From NCBI RefSeq assembly GCF_907165045.1, contig NZ_CAJRAU010000002.1:62001-126000 (forward strand): a stretch of DNA of 64,000 bases. The letters are read 5' to 3'. Made by a program: the position numbers and the translations under genes. Under the pieces are notes generated by a model. The model saw nothing but the letters and a program-made list of their open reading frames with translations, made no database searches and was not told where the DNA came from. This document shows positions 41,358 through 50,642 of this stretch, piece after piece. The stretch's first letter is position 1. Each line of letters starts with the position of its first letter. This stretch comes from Dyadobacter linearis. GTDB taxonomy: Bacteria > Bacteroidota > Bacteroidia > Cytophagales > Spirosomataceae.

Positions 41358-42113
41358 CTATTTTAATTTCAGGTACTGCTGAACCGTTTCCTTTTTCCGC
41401 CTCGAAATCTCGATTCTTGATCCGTCTGTCAGAAGCAGGAACTGGTTGTTGTGCGTCACTTGCTTGATGTATTTCGGGTTGACCAAATGGGATTTGTGTG
41501 TACGGATGAAATTGAATTCGTTCAGCATTTCATCAAAGTGTTTAAGCGTTTTGCTTGACAAAAACGGTCGTTTTCCGATCAAATGAATAGAAGTGTAGTT
41601 CTTATCAGCTTCCAGCCGGAGAATTTCGTCCAATGTAAAAAAATAGACTCCTTCGCTTGACGGTACCGCCAGCCGGAAGTCTTTGATTTCTTTCTTTTCA
41701 ATGTTCTGGGCGAGATTATCGTATAGTTGCTGGTTTGTCAGCACTGCTTTCTGGCGGACTTTTTCCAAATGCCGCTCGATCGATCCCTGCAATTCCTCCG
41801 GGTCTACCGGTTTCAACAAGTAATCCAGTGCACTGAACCGGATCGCCTGGATCGCGTATTGATTGTAAGCAGTTGTAAAAATGATGTCATAACTAGGATT
41901 TTTGCGTAGCAGCAGAAAGTCGAATCCGTTTTGATGCGGCATTTCTACATCAAGAAAAACAATATCGGGCATAAAAGTTTCCAGAATAACAAGCGCTTGT
42001 CTGACCGAGTCTGCGTGCCTGACGTCAATTTTTTCCTTGATGAAATTGACAAGATAATGGTCGAGCACATTTCTTGCTTTTTGTTCGTCATCAATTATTA
42101 GAGCCTTTATCAT
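41358..42113 (-). CDS. LytTR-family response regulator
   Basis: A 251-residue two-domain regulator. The receiver domain (about 1-120) has D8/D9 (IIDDE), phospho-acceptor D55 (DIVFLDVEMP) and K106 in YLLKPVD. The LytTR DNA-binding domain (about 145-250) begins with RLAVPSSEGVYFFTLDEILRLEADKNYT and contains FIRTHKSHLVNPKYI. Paired with the sensor kinase whose gene lies 6 bases upstream, it should bind direct-repeat promoters when phosphorylated. Target genes are not evident here. Confidence 0.93.
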   Translation of the reverse strand: MIKALIIDDEQKARNVLDHYLVNFIKEKIDVRHADSVRQALVILETFMPDIVFLDVEMPHQNGFDFLLLRKNPSYDIIFTTAYNQYAIQAIRFSALDYLLKPVDPEELQGSIERHLEKVRQKAVLTNQQLYDNLAQNIEKKEIKDFRLAVPSSEGVYFFTLDEILRLEADKNYTSIHLIGKRPFLSSKTLKHFDEMLNEFNFIRTHKSHLVNPKYIKQVTHNNQFLLLTDGSRIEISRRKKETVQQYLKLK

Positions 42114-42119
42114 AACGTT

Positions 42120-45100
42120 TTAGGTATTATTTAAGAAAGTTGAAAGTTCGATTGTTACAAGTGTCCCCGTGGCATTGCCTTGCTCATCATATTTGTCTGT
42201 GATCTGAACCGATGCATGCCGGCCTTGCTTTTCGAGCAGATCGAGCCTGTCTTTTGCAATTTGCAGACCTTTGGATTTGTGCCTTTTGCCCTTGCTGTTA
42301 AACTCCTTGATTTCCAGGGACTTTTTCCTACCTATCCCGTTATCATTTATCAGGCATCTGAAAACGTCATCGTCCATGCGTTCATATTTTATACTAAGCT
42401 GCCGGTCGCCGTCCTTATGCATCAGTCCGTGCCAGAGCGCATTTTCTACGTAAGGTTGCAGCAGCATCGAAGGCAGCAGGATATCTTCCGCATCCAGGTC
42501 GCGATCGACAATTATTTTAAAGGAAAAGCTCTGTTCAAACCGCATTTGTTCGAGTTCGAGGTACAGTTGAAGTACATCGTTCTCTTCCTCGATCGTCACC
42601 AGATTCTGGTCTGAATTGTTAAGTACTCTTCTGAAAAGCTTGGAAAATTTGTTCAGATATTTGCTTGCTTCTCCATACTTCTGCGTCACGATGCACTCCT
42701 GAATACTGTTCAGGCAGTTGAATACAAAGTGCGGGTTCATCTGCGCTCGCAGTGCCATTAACTGGCTTTCTGCCAACATTTTGTTGATTTCCAACAGCAT
42801 CATTTCTTTCTGCTGCGCCTGTTCCTCGGCCTGCGCTTCGGCTATTTTATTGGCACTGATCGAAGCGATCGTAGAAAGTACCCGGGCATGTCCTTCGGTG
42901 AAGAACCTCTTCATACTATGTTCCGAATCGATCACACCAATCACTTTTCCTTCATGCAGGATCGGGACAGCTATTTCCGACAAACGCGCCTCATCGTCGA
43001 CAATATATCGGCTATCTTTTCTGGTGTCTTTAATGATCAGCGGTTTCTTCGTAGCGGCCGCCGTACCTACTATACCTTCGCCCAGTTCCAGTTCCAGCGG
43101 GTTCAAAATCTCGTGTTCCCGCTCGTTTTTTATACCATAAGTAGCTTTCTGAATAAGTTTTTGCCTGCCTTCATCCCATAAATACACCACGCAGTCTTCA
43201 AAACGAAGCTGGGAAATGCAGTTACGCGCAATATCCCAGCATATTTCATTCACAGAATTCTCTCCATAAACGGAATTAGCGAAATAGGCGATTGCATTGT
43301 TGAAGGTCACCTTTTGCTTCCGGTTCCTGTACCCTTTATACGTGGCATCCATAAATACGGCAGATAGTGTACCTGCCAGCACGAAAAACCACCAGGTTTG
43401 CCACCAGTGCGGCAACACGCGCACTCGCACCGTGGTGAAGTCATCCATCCACCGGCCATTTTCGTCCGTACTTTTGACTTTAAAGTTATAATACCCGGGT
43501 TTCAAACTGTTATAACTGACATGCAGATTTCGTCCCGCGTCTACCCACTTATCGTCAATACCTTCCAGCATATAGCTGTATTGCAGGGAGGGTACATCGC
43601 GGTGACTGAGTGATGCGTATTGAAAAGTGACGTAGTTATCCTCTGGTTTCAGCTGTAAAATAGGCTTGTCGATTTCATCAAGTTCGGTTCCGAATATCTT
43701 AATGGAAGTGACGTGCGGCGGTTTCCTGACCGGAAGTTTTGCAAATTTAAATGGGTCGATCTCAACCACATGGTCCAGCATAACCGCGTAAACTCGGTTG
43801 TTGCTCGCATAAATATAATTCCAGTAATCCTGCAATGTCTTGCCCAGATTAATCTGAACACGCGTGACTTTTTTTGTCTCAGTAAAAAAGAATAGCAGAC
43901 CTCCCGGTCCGGCTGCCCAGATAGCACCTCTCGCGTCGATCGCAATGCTGTTAATCTGATTAAAAAGCAATCCGTTCTGATTGTGGAGGCTATCTATCAG
44001 TTCGCCCCTCGTATTAATCTTATAAATACCCCTTTCCCAGATCGCCGACCAAATGTTCCCTTCTGGATCCTCTACGGACTGCCTGACGTCAAATTTTTCC
44101 GGATTGGCTACGGGAATGACCGAAAATCTTTCCTCTTTGTCGGTATATTTAAGAAAACCTAGACCGCGGATTGCGAATAAGATGTCGCCATTTCTCATCT
44201 GCAGGAAGCTCTGGCAATTAGCGTATTTGAATAAACCATATTTACTTTCTGTCCCGTCGAATCGGAGCAGCGATCCCGAGTTTGGATCGTATCGGTAAAT
44301 GGCATCCCGATAAACATGAAACCAAATCCTCCCCTTCAGATCGGTCAAAACGACATTGACTATTCCATTTGGACTGTTCTTTAACTTGTTGAGTACCTGC
44401 CGCCTGCCATTTATCGTAAAGATTCCTTCGGGTCCGGCCATCCACCATTCGTTGGCAGCCTTACTTACCATTATAAATCTGTTTCGATGATACTGCTTAC
44501 CGGAAACAAAATAGCGTTTAAAGGTCCGCTGTTCCATATCGTACAAAACCACACCATCCTCCTTCGCGGCATATATCTTATCCTGATCAATGACAATACT
44601 ATTGATGTGAGCAAAATTTGTTTCGAGAAAAAATTCGTAGCTCGGTAATTTATAAATAGCTCTGAAAGGTGAGTTCACAGCTAATTTGCTCACGCCATTG
44701 ATAGTCGCAAACCATAGATTTCCTTCTTCGTCTTCCAGAATATGCTGAATGAATCCGTAGCCGATAGAATTAGGGGAATCCTGATTATAAGGAACCTTCT
44801 TTATAGGTTTTCCATAATCCTTCACGTAAGCCGCGTACATCCAGGTTGATATCCACAACCGGTTTTGGTTGTCCACAAACAGGTAATTGCATCCGTCCGT
44901 GGCTTTTTTGTTGTCAAATTTGTAGTGAGTAGTAACCCCGTTTGACCTGGCGTCCCAGAAATTGAGCGAAAAGTCAGAGGTAGAAGCGTACCATAAATTC
45001 GCATTCATATCCAGTGCTAGGGCTGTAACCAACGTTTTGTTGAGGATCGGATATTGTCGTGGGTTGTAGGCACTGTCGTAAAGGACTTTATTTTTAATGT

Positions 45101-45689
45101 CGAAGAAGAAGGTCTGGTAACCGCCAATCCAAAAACCGCTTCGCGATTTATCCCAGCAGAAGGCGCTAGATGCTGAAAACGAGAAATTCTGGCTGAGAAG
45201 CTTTTTCGCCTGCGGATATTCCTGGATGAGTGGTACTACCTTTTCTCCATTGAAAATGTAAATTTCGGATTTGCAAATAATCCAAAGTCTGCCATCGCCG
45301 TCTTCTTTGATTGATAAAATTCGCTTGTTGGTAAGACTTGCGAATCTCTTGTCCCTATAAAATGCCGTTTTGCTCTTATTAAAGGTGAGCAAACCGACTG
45401 ACGTTGCTAAAAGCAGAGTCTTATGTTTGTCAATTGCAGCAATTGCACTTACGTATACGCTTTTTTGAAGTTCCGGGTTCTGGTATGCTCTGATCTGGTT
45501 GCCATCATAACGGTTGAGTCCGTTGGTAGTCCCGATCCAGAGATACCCGTCCGGATCTTTGGACAGGCACAATACATCCTTTGCGTTGAGACCGTCAACT
45601 TCCCCAAAATTTTGAAAGATAAATTGCCCCCGGGCAGTTGTGGCTGTAAAAACTAACGAAAGAAGCGTTAAGTATCTGAAAAGACGCAT
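42120..45689 (-). CDS. Propeller sensor histidine kinase of the LytS type with GAF domain
   Basis: A 1,189-residue membrane sensor. After a signal peptide the periplasmic part is a two-component-regulator propeller built of about 14 blades (20-640; motifs such as DPDGYLWIGTTNGLNRYD) and a Y_Y_Y domain (about 660-750: LEGIDDKW, then YYNFKVKSTDENG). A single membrane helix lies near 765-785. It is followed by a GAF domain (about 800-945: EGIVGTAAATKKPLIIKD) and a His_kinase module with H in NPHFVFNCLNS near 985. The ATPase lobe has N in PYVENALWHGL near 1083. The output partner is the LytTR regulator immediately downstream. The combination of propeller, GAF and LytS-type kinase is common in Cytophagales. 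The ligand is unknown. Confidence 0.93.
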   Translation of the reverse strand: MRLFRYLTLLSLVFTATTARGQFIFQNFGEVDGLNAKDVLCLSKDPDGYLWIGTTNGLNRYDGNQIRAYQNPELQKSVYVSAIAAIDKHKTLLLATSVGLLTFNKSKTAFYRDKRFASLTNKRILSIKEDGDGRLWIICKSEIYIFNGEKVVPLIQEYPQAKKLLSQNFSFSASSAFCWDKSRSGFWIGGYQTFFFDIKNKVLYDSAYNPRQYPILNKTLVTALALDMNANLWYASTSDFSLNFWDARSNGVTTHYKFDNKKATDGCNYLFVDNQNRLWISTWMYAAYVKDYGKPIKKVPYNQDSPNSIGYGFIQHILEDEEGNLWFATINGVSKLAVNSPFRAIYKLPSYEFFLETNFAHINSIVIDQDKIYAAKEDGVVLYDMEQRTFKRYFVSGKQYHRNRFIMVSKAANEWWMAGPEGIFTINGRRQVLNKLKNSPNGIVNVVLTDLKGRIWFHVYRDAIYRYDPNSGSLLRFDGTESKYGLFKYANCQSFLQMRNGDILFAIRGLGFLKYTDKEERFSVIPVANPEKFDVRQSVEDPEGNIWSAIWERGIYKINTRGELIDSLHNQNGLLFNQINSIAIDARGAIWAAGPGGLLFFFTETKKVTRVQINLGKTLQDYWNYIYASNNRVYAVMLDHVVEIDPFKFAKLPVRKPPHVTSIKIFGTELDEIDKPILQLKPEDNYVTFQYASLSHRDVPSLQYSYMLEGIDDKWVDAGRNLHVSYNSLKPGYYNFKVKSTDENGRWMDDFTTVRVRVLPHWWQTWWFFVLAGTLSAVFMDATYKGYRNRKQKVTFNNAIAYFANSVYGENSVNEICWDIARNCISQLRFEDCVVYLWDEGRQKLIQKATYGIKNEREHEILNPLELELGEGIVGTAAATKKPLIIKDTRKDSRYIVDDEARLSEIAVPILHEGKVIGVIDSEHSMKRFFTEGHARVLSTIASISANKIAEAQAEEQAQQKEMMLLEINKMLAESQLMALRAQMNPHFVFNCLNSIQECIVTQKYGEASKYLNKFSKLFRRVLNNSDQNLVTIEEENDVLQLYLELEQMRFEQSFSFKIIVDRDLDAEDILLPSMLLQPYVENALWHGLMHKDGDRQLSIKYERMDDDVFRCLINDNGIGRKKSLEIKEFNSKGKRHKSKGLQIAKDRLDLLEKQGRHASVQITDKYDEQGNATGTLVTIELSTFLNNT

Positions 45690-45966
45690 TCAGGTTGTTG
45701 TGTTGAATTAAGCGTAAAGTAGTTATTCATAAACGAAGCGTAAATAACAATTCCTCAAAGGCCGCATTCAGTTATTAATCGGTTGGGTCAATCTTGTTAG
45801 ACGAGAATTTACTTGCAGTTTTTAGCGAATAAATTCTAGTGACATTGACCAGTTAATCATTACAAGACACCGTTTATTCATTCATTTTCAATCTGGCCTC
45901 TGATTACGTCAAATTTGTTTAAACAGACCATCCGGAACGGATGGTGCGAACAATAACCCTTTTGAA

Positions 45967-46251
45967 TTGATGAATACATACCTAACTGGATTTGTGATCA
46001 ATTGCCTGGCTGCCCTTGTGTTGTCTGGCTACCTGCTTTATCTCTACCTCATGAAGAAACCTGCTGATGGTTTGGGCGCCATCAGGTCAATCGTGGTATT
46101 AATTGTGATTGAATGTGCTGTATCCATTTATTGTGTGCGGGATGGAAACCTCACGCTGGCGTCCGTGATCGTCTGGGTGCAGGCCGTCGCAATCATTGCG
46201 ACAACCGTATTCATTATCCTGATCATTATCTTCAAGCCTGACTGGAAGTAA
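45967..46251 (+). CDS. Small membrane protein of unknown function
   Basis: A 94-residue protein with three hydrophobic helices: about 6-28 (TGFVINCLAALVLSGYLLYLY), 38-56 (IRSIVVLIVIECAVSIYCV) and 65-88 (IVWVQAVAIIATTVFIILII). There is no family that I recognise. A short hairpin (CCATCC/GGATGG at 45928-45944) lies in the leader just before the start. It stands alone between the two-component operon and the exported-protein cluster. The function is unknown. Confidence 0.65.
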   Translation: MMNTYLTGFVINCLAALVLSGYLLYLYLMKKPADGLGAIRSIVVLIVIECAVSIYCVRDGNLTLASVIVWVQAVAIIATTVFIILIIIFKPDWK

Positions 46252-46599
46252 TAGTCAGGTCTTCATTATTTTCGATTCTTAGCCCGCGAATCACTATTTC
46301 CCAGCTGCGGCCTCAGCTTGTTGGAATTCAAATCTACAAGTATTTCAAAGTGCGCTAAACTCATTTGTAATTACTTCTAAGTTGATAATGAGAATGTTGC
46401 TGTTTTAAAGGCTTCAATAACCATTCAATCAATCAACTGAAGCCGCTCAATTAACAAATGCGGCGCCCGCCATTTCCCTTATCATCTTTGGATCAGTTAA
46501 GTCTTAACGGCAGCCCGGCCAGCTGTGAAAGTCAAGTTCAGACCTCAGAATATCACTATCAGCGATTATGAAATTTCAAAACTTTAAACACACTCGTTT
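46252..46599. other. 348-base intergenic stretch with no gene
   Basis: Between the small membrane protein and the first exported protein I see no convincing ORF, tRNA or long hairpin. The stretch is AT-rich towards its right end and presumably holds the promoter of the exported-protein cluster. Confidence 0.5.
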
Positions 46600-47910
46600 A
46601 TGAAACGGATACTATTACTTGTTCTTATTTGCCTTCTGTTTAGCGTTAGTCACTCAGACGGCCAAGCAATTCCGTCTACTGGCGGCCATAGTATATGTAA
46701 ATGCTTGCCTAATGGTTGGTCTCACTGGACCGACAATGGCGGATACCTCTCAAGTACAAAATATTTTGGCTCAGTGGATCAGCCGTTTATATCTTCCAAA
46801 GCAATAATACCTGGCCAACCTGTTTTACCACCAATTCCCTCCGGAGCGAGTGCATTCATAGGCGTACAAGGTGGTGGCGTGAAGGCGGAGATAACAGGGT
46901 TGGTTATAGGTCAAAAGTACAAATTTACGTATAATATTATTTCAGCTCGTTTACAGATAGATCCTGATTATCCAGATAAGCACTTCACTAGCTTAGCACA
47001 ATTTAGGATCAGGCAAGGTGGGGGCGATATAAGTCAGTATACTCATTCCTTCTCACTCGAGTCTGACGAAAATGTGTGGAAGCCAGGTGTTTTTGAATTC
47101 ACTTCGATCGCAACAACAGCGACCCTAGTCTTTACTGATGGAGAAGAGGCCGGTAATTACGACCGGGGTGTTGTAGGTCTCGACTTAGGACCTAATGCGG
47201 TGAGCCGTTGCGTAGCGGGAGTGACAGCCGTTCCACTCAAAGCCACCACTCATGAAATCACTTGCCCGGAAACAGCGACTAATTTAATAACCACTTTTTT
47301 TGGTGGACTGAAGCCCGCAGGTACTGAAATCAGATTTTTCGATAACCCGACACACACTGGTCTTCCGCTAAGCAACCTTAATGTTGGCGCGGGTACTTAC
47401 TATGCGTTCTATTATGATGCGGTTAACAACTGCTATAACCAAGATGTTTCAACCGCCAAAGTTGAAGTTACCTATCGCAATTGCGCAGATCTGACTCCTA
47501 CGATTGACATAGATGCACTTAATTTCAATTCATCTTCGTCCAGAGATTTTGTGATCAACCTGTATGAGATAAACGGAGGACGGTCACAGGGGCCCGTGAC
47601 GGTTAAGATAACTAAGCCGGGAGGTTTCACAATTTCGTATCCGACTGTAAGTGGAACATCAAAGGTATTCGGAGGCACTGCCAATGAAAACAGTAAATGG
47701 CAGTTTAGTGAAAATGCAGGCTTCATAACTATAACATCTAGTGAACCCATAACTGCTAACGGACAATCAACCATAGGTTTCAGTGTTTCAAGAAAGCCAG
47801 GTGTTTCCAAAGATTTAAGTCAAAGCGTCACTGTGACTCTGGTCGGGGGAGCCGGTGGGGAACTCAATACTGAAAATAATTTATCTATAACCGGTATCTC
47901 GACTAATTAA
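46600..47910 (+). CDS. Exported cysteine-containing protein, paralog A
   Basis: A 436-residue exported protein with a signal peptide ending near SDG|QAI. Shortly after it come a CKCLPNGW motif, a region that reads as a carbohydrate-binding-like beta-sandwich (about 40-200, with ITGLVIGQKYKFTYNI near 101), an FFDNPTHTGLPLSN segment near 245 and an SRDFVINLYE segment near 310. No T9SS sorting domain is visible at the end (GISTN). It is clearly homologous along its length to the protein at 49193-50485, with shared CLPN, NPTHxGxxLSN, YYAFxYD, STAKV, LNF and SRDFVxNxxE motifs. The region is visibly AT-richer than its flanks. No function can be assigned. Confidence 0.75.
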   Translation: MKRILLLVLICLLFSVSHSDGQAIPSTGGHSICKCLPNGWSHWTDNGGYLSSTKYFGSVDQPFISSKAIIPGQPVLPPIPSGASAFIGVQGGGVKAEITGLVIGQKYKFTYNIISARLQIDPDYPDKHFTSLAQFRIRQGGGDISQYTHSFSLESDENVWKPGVFEFTSIATTATLVFTDGEEAGNYDRGVVGLDLGPNAVSRCVAGVTAVPLKATTHEITCPETATNLITTFFGGLKPAGTEIRFFDNPTHTGLPLSNLNVGAGTYYAFYYDAVNNCYNQDVSTAKVEVTYRNCADLTPTIDIDALNFNSSSSRDFVINLYEINGGRSQGPVTVKITKPGGFTISYPTVSGTSKVFGGTANENSKWQFSENAGFITITSSEPITANGQSTIGFSVSRKPGVSKDLSQSVTVTLVGGAGGELNTENNLSITGISTN

Positions 47911-47918
47911 ATCGTAAT

Positions 47919-47955
47919 GCAAGGCTAGTCCAATCCATAGAAAGGTTAGCCTTGC
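47919..47955. terminator. Stem-loop after exported paralog A
   Basis: GCAAGGCTA (47919-47927) pairs perfectly with TAGCCTTGC (47947-47955). No strong T-run follows (AATATAATG), so it may be a terminator of a non-classical kind or a 3' stability hairpin. It lies 9 bases past the stop. Confidence 0.6.
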
Positions 47956-48044
47956 AATATAATGTATTGGGACTAAAACCTCATAGTGCCCATAACCAAA
48001 GCTTTATAAGCGACACAGTAATACCAAATAAATAAGAAACTAAA

Positions 48045-49070
48045 ATGAAAACAGAAATGAGACAACTTCTACGTGCAGGGCTATGTTTAACTGGCTCTCT
48101 CTTCCTCACATCAGCTTACGCCCAGGATGTTGCAATTAACATTACTCCTCAAACCATTCCAATGCTGAATCATACGAATGGATTATTAAGGGTGTCAATG
48201 TGCAATACAAATCCGACGAATATTACAGCACCTCCAAACAAGCTAAGACCCCAAATAAGTTTTCCGGATAATCTCGAAATACTCGATGCAGTTAACACTG
48301 ATGGAACTCCATTAACGGATTATACTGTGCAGTCCTTGACGAATGTTGAAGGGGATCATACAATAAGGTTGCTGTATAATGGAACACTTGCACAATTCGA
48401 CTGTATTGAATTCGACGTTGTTGTTAGTGGCAAAGAAATAGGTACTGGACTTATAACGTGCACACTCGGCTTTCAGGGACCACAGACAGTTGGGAATAAT
48501 GCCGCTAACGATAATAGTACAGCAACAATGCCTGTTGAGCTGAACTTACCGGTAAAACTTAAATCATTCAGTGTCAGCAAAGAGGGAAACACAGCCAACT
48601 TGAATTGGGTCACAACAGAGGAGGTGAATAGCGATCGATTTGATGTTCAGAAGAGTGATGACGGAAAAAAGTGGAATACAATCGAGTCGGTTCAGGCGCT
48701 GGGAGAAAGTAAGGTTAGCAAAACCTATACGGCGATTGACGCGGCTCCCTTTAATGGACAGAACTTGTATCGTTTACACATGATAGACAAAGATGGTACA
48801 AGTGCGTATAGCGAAATGCGTAACCTTAATTTTAACGTAGCGTCTCATTATGTATATCCAAACCCTGTTTCAGACGTATTGATATTAAAGGGCACTTCTT
48901 CAAAGATTGCTAACGTGACTGTCTCGGATGTAAATGGAAAAGCGATCTATCAGTCGAATGCTAATGTGAGGGAAATTGATGTTCGCCAATTTAAGGCAGG
49001 CATGTATGTTGTGCGTGTGAGGACAGAAGACGGGCAGGAAACGAGTCTGAAAGTTTTGGTTGTTAGATAG
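48045..49070 (+). CDS. Exported protein with T9SS type A sorting domain
   Basis: A 341-residue secreted protein with a signal peptide ending near SAYA|QDV. An N-terminal beta-rich region (about 28-160: VSMCNTNPTN, then LEILDAVNTDG) is followed by the fibronectin-like module LPVKLKSFSVSKEGNTANL (about 175-270), which is also present in the protein at 36740-37831. The C-terminus (about 272-341: YVYPNPVSDVLIL, then FKAGMYVVRV) is a T9SS sorting domain. It lies between two paralogous exported proteins on the same strand. It may be the surface-anchored member of a secreted set. The function is unknown. Confidence 0.82.
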   Translation: MKTEMRQLLRAGLCLTGSLFLTSAYAQDVAINITPQTIPMLNHTNGLLRVSMCNTNPTNITAPPNKLRPQISFPDNLEILDAVNTDGTPLTDYTVQSLTNVEGDHTIRLLYNGTLAQFDCIEFDVVVSGKEIGTGLITCTLGFQGPQTVGNNAANDNSTATMPVELNLPVKLKSFSVSKEGNTANLNWVTTEEVNSDRFDVQKSDDGKKWNTIESVQALGESKVSKTYTAIDAAPFNGQNLYRLHMIDKDGTSAYSEMRNLNFNVASHYVYPNPVSDVLILKGTSSKIANVTVSDVNGKAIYQSNANVREIDVRQFKAGMYVVRVRTEDGQETSLKVLVVR

Positions 49071-49192
49071 GTGAGCGCTTGGGGCTGCCTGGAAAAAGGT
49101 GGCCTCACAGCTTATCATAGCTGCCAGCAACGAAAAAACATGCTAAAAGCTTTTACAATCCGCACACACCGAATATCCTTTGGATCTACCAA

Positions 49193-50485
49193 ATGAAATC
49201 AAATTTTACAAAATTAATAGTAGCCATTTGTTTGTTTTCGGCAGCTTATGGACAGGAAGTTGCACCAACTTCACAGGGTAATACTTGCCAAGGCTGCTTG
49301 CCTAATGAGTGGATAAAAGACGCCGGCGCGACAAATTTCTTTCCGAGCATCTCCAACGAAATACATTTTGCTGGGTTGGCAAATCAGCCCTGGAGTCCGT
49401 TACCAGATGGGCCGGCGCCCTCATTCCTCGGTTCGTTCCTTAGTGCCTATGTTTCGCCAATAGCGACAGCAACTTGTCACACGAACTTGACGGGGCTTAC
49501 GCCAAACAAAAAATACTATTTGAAATACAATATCATGGCTAGCAAAAGAGCCAGCGATGCCGGCTATGGAGAGACGGGAAAATTAGAGCTTGCTACTTTA
49601 TCAGGCGGAGTTGCGACCCCATTCACAAGTCAGACAACTACTTTTACCGCCGGTGTTAATACCAGTAAATGGATCAGTAAAGTACTTGAATTTACTCCGA
49701 CAGTTTCCAATGTAAGATTAACCTTTTCAGGAGCAAGTTCGACGGGTGGATTTATAAATTTAGATATTGGCTTTAATGCCCTCACGGAGTGTTTCGCCGG
49801 AACTGATCAAGTGACCTTAGATGCCACTTCATTAAAAATAATATGTGGTACAAATACAGATCTGGGTGCATTAGCCCAACAACCACCCGGTGGAGCCGTC
49901 TCTGTGGTGTGGTTTACGAATCCTACCCATTCGGGTGAAAAATTAAGTAATCCAGAAGCTGCCGGTATCGGGATATTCTATGCTTTTAAATACGATAATA
50001 CGCTAGGATGTTACAATACCAATAATTCGACGGCCAAGGTAATTGTAAGTTCTGGTTGCTTCGACCTTTCGCCGACGGTTGCCATAAACTGGTTGAACTT
50101 CAACGAAGGAGCAAGTCGCGATTTTGTGGTGAATGTCTTTGAAACAATAGGAACAAGTACGGATACAGTCACAACCATCAGACTTACAAAACCGAGTGGC
50201 TACGAAATCACTTACAGCGGGCAGAGCGGGATCTCTGATGTTTTTGGCGGTATTCCAAATGGGAATTCGGAATGGACATTTCCTGAAAATGCCAATTTCA
50301 TAACTGCCAGGAAGTCTACGCTAATTCAGGGTACTCAGAAGGCGGCGGTCGGATTCAAAATAAAGCGTAAGAACAGCACACTAAGTAGTCTAGTTCAGAA
50401 CCTGACTGCGGTGGTTATAGGTGTTGCTAGCAATGAAAGTGATACCTCAAACAATGCAGCGATTATCAACATTTCCGCGAACTAA
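49193..50485 (+). CDS. Exported cysteine-containing protein, paralog B
   Basis: A 430-residue exported protein, homologous to the gene at 46600-47910. The signal peptide ends near AAYG|QEV. It has CQGCLPNEW near 33, the TNLTGLTPNKKYYLKYNIMA segment near 98, WFTNPTHSGEKLSN near 242, YAFKYDNTLGCYNTNNSTAKV near 262, LNFNEGASRDFVVNVFE near 302 and DVFGGIPNGNSEWTF near 345. Like its paralog it has no obvious sorting domain. The two presumably arose by duplication, and the intervening gene is unrelated to them. The function is unknown. Confidence 0.75.
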   Translation: MKSNFTKLIVAICLFSAAYGQEVAPTSQGNTCQGCLPNEWIKDAGATNFFPSISNEIHFAGLANQPWSPLPDGPAPSFLGSFLSAYVSPIATATCHTNLTGLTPNKKYYLKYNIMASKRASDAGYGETGKLELATLSGGVATPFTSQTTTFTAGVNTSKWISKVLEFTPTVSNVRLTFSGASSTGGFINLDIGFNALTECFAGTDQVTLDATSLKIICGTNTDLGALAQQPPGGAVSVVWFTNPTHSGEKLSNPEAAGIGIFYAFKYDNTLGCYNTNNSTAKVIVSSGCFDLSPTVAINWLNFNEGASRDFVVNVFETIGTSTDTVTTIRLTKPSGYEITYSGQSGISDVFGGIPNGNSEWTFPENANFITARKSTLIQGTQKAAVGFKIKRKNSTLSSLVQNLTAVVIGVASNESDTSNNAAIINISAN

Positions 50486-50603
50486 GTGATTAGCAGTATA
50501 AGCGATAGCCTATTATTTTAATAAGTTCTGGGGTTATTTTTAAGTCACGTGTCCCCTGGAACAACCTCGAAATTTCGATTAAGTATGTGTGGGTAGTTTG
50601 TTT

Positions 50604-50636
50604 GAGGCTACGTCCGGTGTGACGTAGCCTCTTTTT
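50604..50636. terminator. Strong terminator between convergent operons
   Basis: An 11-bp stem, GAGGCTACGTC (50604-50614) with GACGTAGCCTC (50621-50631), is followed by five T. It lies between the end of the exported-protein cluster and the end of glgB, and may serve both directions. Confidence 0.9.
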
Positions 50637-50642
50637 ATGTTA

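Noticed and set aside
46600..47910. T9SS sorting domain at the C-terminus of the two paralogs
   Set aside because: The ends (GISTN, NISAN) lack the PNP-strand and GxYxxxI/V pattern and the final basic residues seen in the true sorting domains of this window.
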